A DNA stretch of 64,000 nucleotides from Bacillus sp. AFS015802 (lineage in GTDB: Bacteria; Bacillota; Bacilli; Bacillales; Bacillaceae_B), in contig NZ_NTUP01000005.1 in assembly GCF_002561455.1 (NCBI RefSeq), positions 1-64,000 on the forward strand. The letters run 5' to 3'. The notes below the pieces were generated by a model. It saw only the letters and a program-made list of their open reading frames with translations. It searched no databases and had not been told where the DNA came from. A program made the position numbers and the translations under genes. How positions within the stretch are numbered: position 1 is the first letter of the stretch; every line of letters starts with the position of its first letter. This document shows positions 44,866-52,612 of this stretch, one piece after another.

Positions 44866-47133
44866 CTACTGCCCTATAAATTGATGTCTGCCTTTGCCTA
44901 TAAACGCAAGCTTATGAAGGGGACGGGTCATGGATACGTATTGGAGCTTGATGTCGAGTTCGTTTTCCGGGTTGAATGCTTCATCGACCGCTGCGATGAG
45001 GACCACATCAAACTCGAGTCCTTTGGAGAGGTAGGACGGGACCACGACGATTTGGTCTTTCGGGATCGATTCCTGTTCTTCCAACAGCTTTACTTTCCCC
45101 GGCTGCCGTGCTTGCAGGATTTCGCTGATCGTCACACAATCCTTCATGCTTTTTCCGATGACAGCAAAGGTTTGAAAGCCATCATTCCTTCCTGCCTTCA
45201 CTTTCTCCTCAATCAGAGAAACCAATTCATCTGCTTCCACATATTCATCAAAGCTTGGGGAATCCCCATGCCTCACCACTGGATTCACTTTCGGAAAATC
45301 ATAGGGTAAGAGACTGAGCAGCTTATTAGCTTCCTCCATGATTTCAATCGTGGTACGGTAGCTTTTCTGGAGCTCGGTATACGTCGCCCGGGGAAAGATG
45401 TCCCGATAGACCGGTTCCCATGACTGAAGACCCCGATACGAGTGAATACCTTGAGCGAGATCCCCCACCAGTGTGAACATATCGGTTTCCAGTGCCCTCT
45501 TCAATGAATAGAGCTGCATGTAGCTATAATCCTGTGCTTCATCTATGACGATGTTTTTCGCTTTATGAAATTTATCAATTCCAAACAAATGGGATTGCAA
45601 GTATAGGAGAATGGCCAGATCCTCTACTTCATAATTCTTTTTCTTCGCGTATTTCAACGTGTAGTGACAGAGCTGTTCCGCTTGTCTCCGGCTCAGCTCC
45701 CCCTTCGAGTAAGAAGCAAGGCGCTCAGGATCCGAGAACAACTCTATGAAATATTGATCCAGATTCTTCTTTTCAAACTGCTTCATATATCCATGGACAC
45801 TTGTCCGGATTGCTTTCTTGATCTCGTTTACACGCTCGACCTTTTTATCCAATGCTTTCGATACATAGTCCTTACGGTTCCCTGCCTTTGAACGCTCAAA
45901 GAGGGCTGTCTCGATCCGCTCATCAAAAAACTTCTCTATCCTGTCAACCATTTGTTTCTTGTTTGACCGGACGTAGCTTTGCAGAAGTGATTTCAGCTTT
46001 TCCATCCGGCGGTAGATTGGCATATACGTATATTCCTCTTTAAAGAGGTGAGTGAATTTTTTTGCCGTGTAGAGCTTGTATTTATCCACATAGAAATCCT
46101 TTGATGTATAGAAGCGCTGTTCGATTTCTTCAATATAGTGATCAAGGATCCTCCTGAAGGCTTTGGATCCTTTGAAACCTGATATCCAGGAGGCTGTCTC
46201 TACCTCTTCATCATGGGTTTCAATCAGTTGGATAAGCTTGTGATCCTCCACTAAAGTAAGCTTCTTCTCAAGGCAGGTCATGACATAATCCGTGAACGTC
46301 GTTTGCCTCACCCGATCTACCCCAAGCTCCGGCAGCGCTTCTGAAATATAGTCGATGAATAAATTACTCGGTGCAAGAATCATCAATTGTTTCGGGTCGA
46401 AATGCTGTTTGTAATTGTAAATAAAATACGAAATCCGGTGAAGGGCGATCGTGGTCTTCCCACTTCCGGCGGCTCCCTGGACAATGATGGGCTTGTTCAA
46501 ATCGGCGCGGATGATCCGGTTCTGTTCCTCTTGAATGGTGGAAATGATTTCGGTCAGGCGATTACTGGAGCTTTTGGCCAACGAATCCTGAAGAAGCTCG
46601 TCGGTGGTCGTTAAGTCAATATCGCGTATTTCTTCCAGAGAGCCATCTTCAATCATGTACTGGCGTTTCAGTGAAAGATCTCCTTCATACGTCTCATCTT
46701 CCGCCTCATATGATACATCGCCGATCCTTCCTTCGTAATACAGATTCGCGATGGGAGACCGCCAGTCCACGATGATTTGTTCCTGATTTTCACGTTGATA
46801 CAGGGAGGTCTTCCCAATATAGTGTTTCTCCACTTTTCCCGACCCTGCATGTTGAAAATCGATCCTTGCAAAATACGGCTTCGTCTTCGCTTTCGTAAGG
46901 GACTCCAGTTCTTCTTTGGACATCTCAAAAAAGCTTGAGTTCGTCAAGATATCGATATAGGCGGCACTCGACTCGCCCCAATCAATATCTCCAAAAGCTT
47001 TTTCCATGTTTTCCTTATATTTTTCCTTACTGGTCTGGGATGTGCTGATGACTACATCAATGTAACGCTTCGTGAACTCTAAGCGTTCTGATTCTGTTTG
47101 AAAATCGGGATGAATGTTCGATTCCTTCGTCAT
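44866..47133 (-). CDS. helD: RNA polymerase recycling ATPase HelD
   Basis: The 755-residue protein is a UvrD/Rep-like superfamily 1 helicase that releases RNA polymerase from stalled complexes and DNA in Gram-positives. It has an N-terminal coiled-coil arm (about 1-100), Walker A GAAGSGKTT near residue 230, the Walker B-like DEAQDY near 530, LQKSYRTT and the C-terminal VVPSYLSKGLEFDVVL. The length is near that of B. subtilis HelD (774). AAGGAG precedes the ATG. Monocistronic. Confidence 0.93.
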   Translation of the reverse strand: MTKESNIHPDFQTESERLEFTKRYIDVVISTSQTSKEKYKENMEKAFGDIDWGESSAAYIDILTNSSFFEMSKEELESLTKAKTKPYFARIDFQHAGSGKVEKHYIGKTSLYQRENQEQIIVDWRSPIANLYYEGRIGDVSYEAEDETYEGDLSLKRQYMIEDGSLEEIRDIDLTTTDELLQDSLAKSSSNRLTEIISTIQEEQNRIIRADLNKPIIVQGAAGSGKTTIALHRISYFIYNYKQHFDPKQLMILAPSNLFIDYISEALPELGVDRVRQTTFTDYVMTCLEKKLTLVEDHKLIQLIETHDEEVETASWISGFKGSKAFRRILDHYIEEIEQRFYTSKDFYVDKYKLYTAKKFTHLFKEEYTYMPIYRRMEKLKSLLQSYVRSNKKQMVDRIEKFFDERIETALFERSKAGNRKDYVSKALDKKVERVNEIKKAIRTSVHGYMKQFEKKNLDQYFIELFSDPERLASYSKGELSRRQAEQLCHYTLKYAKKKNYEVEDLAILLYLQSHLFGIDKFHKAKNIVIDEAQDYSYMQLYSLKRALETDMFTLVGDLAQGIHSYRGLQSWEPVYRDIFPRATYTELQKSYRTTIEIMEEANKLLSLLPYDFPKVNPVVRHGDSPSFDEYVEADELVSLIEEKVKAGRNDGFQTFAVIGKSMKDCVTISEILQARQPGKVKLLEEQESIPKDQIVVVPSYLSKGLEFDVVLIAAVDEAFNPENELDIKLQYVSMTRPLHKLAFIGKGRHQFIGQ

Positions 47134-47355
47134 ACATTTCTCCTTCCAAATGTTTTAGCCGCAATGGAGAAAAAAACGTCTTGCCATTTCCACTAAGGTA
47201 ACGAATCTCAGGTGGATGAACAAGATTAAATAGACAAATCGAAATCTGTAAAAATTATGTAGGCGTTTGGGAGCAGGAATATATATTATCAGATAATTCC
47301 GGGAGTATCAATACATTATTCAAATTTCTCCCTTTAGTGGTGTTAGCACTGTTAA

Positions 47356-47391
47356 ATAAAAAAACCCCTCCATCTAATTAGATGAAGGGCC
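47356..47391 (-). terminator. Terminator of the kinB-like gene
   Basis: CCCTTCATCTAAT and ATTAGATGGAGGG arms with a minus-strand run of seven T; overlaps the stop codon. Confidence 0.8.
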
Positions 47392-48642
47392 CTGAGCCTG
47401 ATCCACTGGAAACACAATTTGAAAACTAGTCCCCTTACCTAGCCGGCTCTCAACCGTAATGATGCCTCTCATGGCTTCAATGATCCGGTAAGATACCATC
47501 AATCCCAGCCCCGTTCCTTTTTCTTTCGTCGAGAAGTAAGGTTCACCGAGCCTGGCTTGTTGGATAGGAGTCATCCCGGTACCAGTGTCACTGATGGTAA
47601 TCTTCACTTCCCCTTTTTGAACCTTTGAAAGGATTGTAAGAGTGCCTCCTGCGGGCATAGCTTCGATCGCATTTTTTATAATGTTGAGAAAGGCCTGTTG
47701 AAAGCTCCTGGTGTTACCGATGATGACTGCTTCCTGAATATCTTTGTGCACGATAACCGATTGTTGGTTGCTCAGGGGCTCCACCATGTCGGCCAGCTTA
47801 TAAAGCTGCTCGGAAATCGATATGTTTTCCACTTGATCAGGATCCGGTTTGGCAAATGTAAGATAATCATTGATAATTTCTTCTGCCCGATTCAATTCAG
47901 ATGATGCGATGGCCAGATACTGCTCTTTTTTCCCTATCGGAAGATTTTCCTGATGGAGGAGTCTGAGGAAGCCCTTGATCACGGTCAAAGGATTTTTCAC
48001 CTCATGTGAGATGCTGGCGGCCAGCTGAGAGAGCACTTCCATCTTTTCTATCTTCACAAGTGCTTGTTTGATTTGAATCTGTTTCAACAAAACCTCACAT
48101 ATATACGTCAGGATCAGCATGCCCAATGAAGGGAGCAAGATGAAATTTATTAAATAGCTTTCATCGATCACAAACACGGTCATGGCCTTTGCAATCAAGG
48201 CCGCTGCAATGGAATGAATGGTAAAGAGGATCACTGAGAATATGATTTTCTTACGGCTCGATAACCGATTGAAATCGAACCATTTCACCCCTATAACGGT
48301 TAACAGGTAGATGACCACATAGATCACAAAAGCTACAAGACTCCAACTATATATCATTGTCCTGGAAACCAATAAGACAGCCAGTAGTGCAAGACCGGTA
48401 AACGGGCCGCCATACATAATGCCAAGAACAAACGGAATCATTCGCAGATCATGGACACAGTAAGGATTATGGTAAATGGGGGAAAGCATGCACAGGATAA
48501 TGGCGATGCTCAAAGAAACAAGGGTTGCTACCCTTGTATACCAGCCGTGTATCATCTCTTTTTCAACTAGGAAAAAAACCAAAAAAATACTCAATATGAT
48601 ATAAAAGAAATTATTGATAACATCCTGATTAAAAATAATCAT
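47374..48642 (-). CDS. Sporulation sensor histidine kinase, KinB-like
   Basis: This 422-residue kinase has six hydrophobic helices in residues 1-185 (5TMR/LYT-like sensor), the phosphorylated His in AASISHEVKNPLTVIKG near residue 213, and HATPase motifs (NAIEAMPAGG, DTGTGMTP, GTGLGLMVS). This layout and length fit KinB (428 residues), which starts the Spo0A phosphorelay. The kapB regulator that follows kinB in B. subtilis is not present here. Orthology to KinB rather than another 5TM kinase is likely but unproven. Confidence 0.85.
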   Translation of the reverse strand: MIIFNQDVINNFFYIILSIFLVFFLVEKEMIHGWYTRVATLVSLSIAIILCMLSPIYHNPYCVHDLRMIPFVLGIMYGGPFTGLALLAVLLVSRTMIYSWSLVAFVIYVVIYLLTVIGVKWFDFNRLSSRKKIIFSVILFTIHSIAAALIAKAMTVFVIDESYLINFILLPSLGMLILTYICEVLLKQIQIKQALVKIEKMEVLSQLAASISHEVKNPLTVIKGFLRLLHQENLPIGKKEQYLAIASSELNRAEEIINDYLTFAKPDPDQVENISISEQLYKLADMVEPLSNQQSVIVHKDIQEAVIIGNTRSFQQAFLNIIKNAIEAMPAGGTLTILSKVQKGEVKITISDTGTGMTPIQQARLGEPYFSTKEKGTGLGLMVSYRIIEAMRGIITVESRLGKGTSFQIVFPVDQAQGPSSN

Positions 48643-48747
48643 ACTTACCTTTGACCTTTCGCAGAAATTGTCCTATTCATAAAAATTCTACCACACTACT
48701 CCGCAAATGGTTACAATTATATATGTAATCGTACATTTCATAAGAGA

Positions 48748-48775
48748 ACTCTCCTGCACACGTACAGGAGAGTCT
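48748..48775 (-). terminator. Possible terminator of the ATP-grasp gene
   Basis: ACTCTCCTG and CAGGAGAGT arms six bases past the stop codon; the T run is weak. Confidence 0.5.
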
Positions 48776-48780
48776 TTAAC

Positions 48781-49713
48781 TTACACCGTTTTCAATTGTT
48801 GACCAAGATATTCAGCCAGCTCAAGCATCCCATATTGTCCTGATTTTGCCTCGGCATCTTTGTTGTAATTAGTATTGGTGTTCACATCGTACGTGTAGAT
48901 GGTGCCTTCTTGGTCTTGAATGAATTCGATACCGGCTACATCAATCCGGTTTTCTTTTAAAAATGCTTCATATGATAAGAGTATGTCATGGGAGAAGTTT
49001 TCCCGGATTTGGAATTTAGGCTTTTCTTCCTGCTCCCCTACAGGACAGAATAGATCATCGACCTGACACACATCCGCGGGACATAGTTCAAATCCTTTTG
49101 ATGTATCCACCTTTACGGCATACATGAACTTGCCTCCGATGAATTCGCAGCGTGTAATCGAAGCGTCCGGTGATTCAATATATTCCTGGATGAGGGTCGT
49201 TCCGTCCAACGGCTCTTCAAACCCATCACTGCAGACATAGTCCCTCAATGCGTCAACTGAATGAAAAAGTTGAACACCCAAACCTTTCCCTGCACGATTA
49301 TGCTTTGTGATAAAGGATGGTTTAGAAAGCATTTGGGCAGCTTCGATTATTTGCTCTTTTCCAACGGCCGCGATGGTCTTTGGCGTCTTGATACCGGCAG
49401 CGTTCAGGGCCGTATATTGGTTCACTTTACTTACTTCCAACCGGAGGGCCCGGCTTCCATTCAGTACCTTTCGATCGTACCTCTCCAACCAGGAAAGAAC
49501 GCTTTCCGTCAACTCGGGCGCAAAACGATGGTTTCGTGTATGGGAAGATGCGCTGATCCGATTATAGAAAACACCATCTGGGGGCACTGAGGATAAATCG
49601 ACCAGTCCTTGATCCAGGAACCATTCCTCATATGGCAATTGAAGCTCGTCAAGACGAGTCGTTAAATGTTTGGTCCAATCACTGTTTTCATGAATGATAT
49701 GTATTTTTTTCAC
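48781..49713 (-). CDS. ATP-grasp RimK-type ligase
   Basis: The 310-residue protein has the RimK-like ATP-grasp arrangement: a substrate domain (about 1-105), a nucleotide-binding Lys block FITKHNRAGKGLGVQLF near 138, a QEYIESPD segment, and the metal-ligand DVAGIEFI...DVNTNTNYN near the C-terminus. ATP-grasp ligases join a carboxylate to an amine or thiol; neither partner is known here. I start at the GTG at 49713, six bases after GGGGGA; the ATG two codons earlier abuts that site. It is a single gene between kinB and mscL with no biosynthetic neighbours. Confidence 0.78.
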   Translation of the reverse strand: MKKIHIIHENSDWTKHLTTRLDELQLPYEEWFLDQGLVDLSSVPPDGVFYNRISASSHTRNHRFAPELTESVLSWLERYDRKVLNGSRALRLEVSKVNQYTALNAAGIKTPKTIAAVGKEQIIEAAQMLSKPSFITKHNRAGKGLGVQLFHSVDALRDYVCSDGFEEPLDGTTLIQEYIESPDASITRCEFIGGKFMYAVKVDTSKGFELCPADVCQVDDLFCPVGEQEEKPKFQIRENFSHDILLSYEAFLKENRIDVAGIEFIQDQEGTIYTYDVNTNTNYNKDAEAKSGQYGMLELAEYLGQQLKTV

Positions 49714-49810
49714 GATCATTCCCCCATTTGTTCGTCGTTTTTTTAAAAAAAGTTCTACAACACAAAGTAATCCTACTATAAAAGTAGGATTTAGGTCAAT
49801 GATCAGGAAT

Positions 49811-50275
49811 TTACTTTGTCTTACGGTCCGACCTTCTCATTTGAATTTTCATCCCGCTTTTTGTCAGGATATCACGGGTTTTCGATGGGCGTTCTATCAC
49901 CGCATCCCTTGGTTCATCCTTCAGGATATCCCTGATTTCCTGGAGGACTTCGAGATTGGTCGTTTGTTTCACCCTGTAAGTCTGATCCACGCCTTTTAAG
50001 TGGTTGACTACTTTAACCATGAGAAAAACACTCATGGCAATGAGAAGAAAGTCAACCAGTGAACCCAGGAACTTCCCCAATTCAATCACCTCTGCCCCTA
50101 TCCGAAGATGCAGCCCTTCGAAGTTAATGCCCCCAAACAAGATGCCGATCGCGGGCATCATCATGTCCTGAACGAGTGACTCCACAATTTGACCGAATGC
50201 CGAGCCGATGATGACAGCAACAGCTAAATCAAACACATTCCCCCTCGAGATGAACTGTTTAAACTCTGACCACAT
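49811..50275 (-). CDS. mscL: Large-conductance mechanosensitive channel MscL
   Basis: This 154-residue channel opens under membrane tension to release solutes during hypo-osmotic shock. It has the amphipathic N-terminus EFKQFISRGNVFDLAVAV, the pore helix VIIGSAFGQIVESLVQD, the periplasmic loop and a second helix DFLLIAMSVFLMVKVVN. About 20 extra basic residues (SGMKIQMRRSDRKTK) follow the usual C-terminal helix; most MscL proteins are 130-140 residues. GGCAGGTGAGG precedes the ATG. Confidence 0.95.
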   Translation of the reverse strand: MWSEFKQFISRGNVFDLAVAVIIGSAFGQIVESLVQDMMMPAIGILFGGINFEGLHLRIGAEVIELGKFLGSLVDFLLIAMSVFLMVKVVNHLKGVDQTYRVKQTTNLEVLQEIRDILKDEPRDAVIERPSKTRDILTKSGMKIQMRRSDRKTK

Positions 50276-50349
50276 ACCCTCACCTGCCGCTTCACTACTC
50301 TAAACATATGGGGAAACAGGCTGAGATATGAAGACAAGTATGAATTTCC

Positions 50350-50445
50350 CTAGAAAAGATATTTCCACGCGATCGCGATCAATACAATACATGCAACAAC
50401 GCCCATCAGGATGACGAGCATTTTTTCATCCTTATCCCCTGACAT
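50350..50445 (-). CDS. Small single-helix membrane protein, 31 aa
   Basis: A short frame encodes MSGDKDEKMLVILMGVVACI continuing to a basic WKYLF end: a charged N-terminus and one hydrophobic helix (about residues 9-27). GGGAGG lies nine bases before the ATG. It sits between mscL and the LacI-family gene on the same strand. No family is recognised; the strong ribosome binding site is the main support. Confidence 0.55.
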   Translation of the reverse strand: MSGDKDEKMLVILMGVVACIVLIAIAWKYLF

Positions 50446-50477
50446 TATTCATTGCCTCCCCTCAAGGAATGATGATC

Positions 50478-51437
50478 TTATACGGTTCCCCGTTCAAATA
50501 ATTTCGTTTCCAATATGACCGGGTCGGGCTGTTCATTATCTAAAAATAGTTTAAAGGATTCTTCCCCCACTTTTCGTATCGGTACTTCAAAGGAAGTGAT
50601 GTTAAGCGCATCGGCAAGGGGATGGTTATCAAAGCTTAGAACAGCCAGATCACCCGGTATGTTAATTCCCTTTTTCCCTGCTTCCGCCACCATGCCCGCT
50701 GACACCTGATCACTTGTTACGATAAGGGCTGAAGGTTTTTCCGCAAGCTGATCCCAGGTACCCACCACATCCCGCCCGTCTTGTAGATCATAGCAGTCAT
50801 TGAAAATCCACTCTTCACGCACTGGGTGGCCGGCCGCTTCTAAGCTATCGTAGAATCCCCTGATCCGTTCCTCACTATTCGTCCCGAACGTCCGGTGCAA
50901 ACACAGCCCGATCCGCGAATGCCCCCTTGAATGGAGATACTCCACCCCGCTTCTGATCCCCTGATAATGGTCGATGAACACCTTTTTATACGAAGAATCG
51001 TACACATTTTCACAAAAGACCACATTGGGACCGATGAATGGTGCAAGAACATCCAGGGAATTGGAGCGTGACGTCAGAATCAATCCATCCACTTCCTTCA
51101 TCTGCAGGCGGTGAAAGGCGTCAAGTTCTGCCCCCCTGTCATAATCACTCTGGAAAAGTTGAAGGTGATAGCCATGCTTTAACGCTTCCCCTGCTATTCC
51201 CTGAAGGATCTCCCCGAAGTAAGGGAGATTCAAATAAGGCAGAATCACTCCGATACTATAGGTCTTCCCTTTCGATAAATGCACCGCATTCGCATTCTTT
51301 ATATAATTCAGCTGTTCAACGGCAGCAAGAACCTTACGTCGTTTCTCATCCTTCACATATGGATGATCATTCAACACCCTCGATACCGTTGAAACAGAAA
51401 CTCCGGCAAGCTTTGCGATACTTCTGATGTTTGTCAT
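50478..51437 (-). CDS. LacI/GalR-family transcriptional regulator
   Basis: The 319-residue repressor has an N-terminal HTH (IRSIAKLAGVSVSTVSRVLND) and a periplasmic-binding-like effector domain (about 60-319, with YSIGVILPYLNLPYFGEIL and LIVTSDQVSAGMV). The ATG at 51437 has GAGGGG seven bases upstream. A LacI-type palindrome lies 57 bases upstream (51494-51507), suggesting autoregulation. No sugar gene is adjacent, so its regulon may be elsewhere; the malL upstream palindrome is one possible target. The related B. subtilis group includes DegA and MsmR. Confidence 0.88.
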   Translation of the reverse strand: MTNIRSIAKLAGVSVSTVSRVLNDHPYVKDEKRRKVLAAVEQLNYIKNANAVHLSKGKTYSIGVILPYLNLPYFGEILQGIAGEALKHGYHLQLFQSDYDRGAELDAFHRLQMKEVDGLILTSRSNSLDVLAPFIGPNVVFCENVYDSSYKKVFIDHYQGIRSGVEYLHSRGHSRIGLCLHRTFGTNSEERIRGFYDSLEAAGHPVREEWIFNDCYDLQDGRDVVGTWDQLAEKPSALIVTSDQVSAGMVAEAGKKGINIPGDLAVLSFDNHPLADALNITSFEVPIRKVGEESFKLFLDNEQPDPVILETKLFERGTV

Positions 51438-51493
51438 ACCCATACCCCTCAATACAAAATATCCCGGTATTTCAATCTAAAAAACGCTTGCTC

Positions 51494-51507
51494 TGAAACG
51501 CGTTCCA
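51494..51507 (-). promoter_or_regulatory. LacI-type operator before the regulator gene
   Basis: TGAAACGCGTTCCA is a near-palindrome (arms GAAACG and CGTTCC) centred on CGCG, typical for LacI-family operators. It lies between the regulator and a divergent 46-codon gene and could serve both. Confidence 0.5.
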
Positions 51508-51568
51508 CACTTTAAAGTAATTCATGCAAGGGAAGTCAGATTCCAAAACATGATAAGGAGGCCATACT

Positions 51569-51709
51569 ATGCTTGGTATTCTATACTTACCCGTTCTCTG
51601 TGCCATCATCCTCGGTGGAAGCTACGCTGCATTAAAGCCCATCCAATTCCATATACTCCACGACCAAGAGGATCCATTTGAGCTCATATACAATCACAAA
51701 CTAGATTAG
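51569..51709 (+). CDS. Small protein, 46 aa, N-terminal hydrophobic helix
   Basis: The frame starts with ATG, seven bases after AAGGAGG, and is followed by its own hairpin terminator, so it is a genuine transcription unit. The product has a hydrophobic N-terminus (MLGILYLPVLCAIILGGSY) and a hydrophilic, acidic C-terminal half (HILHDQEDPFELIYNHKLD). It is probably membrane-anchored. No family recognised. It is divergent from the LacI-family gene with an operator between them. Confidence 0.72.
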   Translation: MLGILYLPVLCAIILGGSYAALKPIQFHILHDQEDPFELIYNHKLD

Positions 51710-51716
51710 TTCAACC

Positions 51717-51748
51717 GCCTGCTTCTTTTGTGAAGCAGGCTTTTATTT
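51717..51748 (+). terminator. Terminator of the 46-codon gene
   Basis: GCCTGCTTC and GAAGCAGGC perfect stem followed by TTTTATTT. Confidence 0.88.
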
Positions 51749-51858
51749 CATCCATTCCAATACTCGCACAGAGTGTCCATGAATTCTCTTTAACATATTC
51801 TAAATCTTCATTCCTTGACGCATACTAAAACGTCAGTTATATTGTTCATGTTGATATC

Positions 51859-51876
51859 CACTTACAAAAAGTAAGT
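51859..51876 (+). promoter_or_regulatory. YodB-type operator before the nitroreductase gene
   Basis: ACTTAC-AAAAA-GTAAGT is a perfect 17-bp palindrome, and CACT-N7-AGTA fits the YodB/HxlR box TACT-N7-AGTA in seven of eight positions. It is 57 bases before the start codon, where a promoter is expected. Confidence 0.6.
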
Positions 51877-51933
51877 AACATACAAATATATACCATATTA
51901 TAACACTTTTACAGACATCAAGGAGGCTTTATC

Positions 51934-52545
51934 ATGGATAATTTCTTTCAAATTGTAGACGAGCGCCGCTCAACGAAAGTGTACGATCCCCAGGTGGAGA
52001 TCCCTCGCGAGGAATTGATCAGCCTGCTCGAAACAGCCGGAAAAGCTCCGTCTGCTTGGAACCTGCAGCAATGGAGATTTCTTGTATTCGACCGGAAAGA
52101 AGTACAGGAACGCCTGCTTCCGATTGCCTATCACCAGCAACAAGTGCATGATGCTTCTGCGGTCGTGGCTATACTTGGCGACTTGGAAGCCAATAAGAAC
52201 ATCGACCCTGTCTTTGATCCTGCCATTGAAAAGGGAGAGATGACGGCTGAAATCAAAGAGGTCCTGAAGAAACAGATCGAAGGAGCCTACAGCCGCGACG
52301 AATATCCACGGGACGCCGCTTTCAGCAACGCTTCCCTGGCAGCCATGCAATTGATGCTTGCCGCAAAGGCGAAGGGCTGGGATACTTGCCCGATCGGCGG
52401 CTTCAATCCGGCAGCCCTCGCAAGCGAATTCAATGTATCGGAGCGTTATATCCCGATCATGCTGATTTCAATTGGAAAACCGCTTCAAGAAGCACGTAAG
52501 TCAGACCGCTTGGATATCCGCAACTTGACTGACTGGGCCGAATAA
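51934..52545 (+). CDS. Nitroreductase family protein, MhqN/YodC-like
   Basis: The 203-residue FMN-dependent enzyme has the N-terminal RRSTKVYDP block, APSAWNLQQWRFLVF near residue 37 (FMN contacts), and the late DTCPIGGFNPAAL segment. Length and sequence resemble B. subtilis MhqN/YodC, which is induced by quinones and diamide under MhqR or YodB. The YodB-type operator upstream supports the same role. CAAGGAGG precedes the ATG. Together with wrbA and doxX this gives three quinone-detoxification functions in the window. Confidence 0.87.
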   Translation: MDNFFQIVDERRSTKVYDPQVEIPREELISLLETAGKAPSAWNLQQWRFLVFDRKEVQERLLPIAYHQQQVHDASAVVAILGDLEANKNIDPVFDPAIEKGEMTAEIKEVLKKQIEGAYSRDEYPRDAAFSNASLAAMQLMLAAKAKGWDTCPIGGFNPAALASEFNVSERYIPIMLISIGKPLQEARKSDRLDIRNLTDWAE

Positions 52546-52552
52546 ACTCGTG

Positions 52553-52588
52553 AAAAACGCCACATCCAGGGAGATGTGGCGTTTTTTA
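52553..52588. terminator. Bidirectional terminator
   Basis: AAAAACGCCACATC and GATGTGGCGTTTTTT perfect stem between nitroreductase and cydC. Confidence 0.92.
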
Positions 52589-52612
52589 TACAGTTAAAAG
52601 AGTACACTCTTT

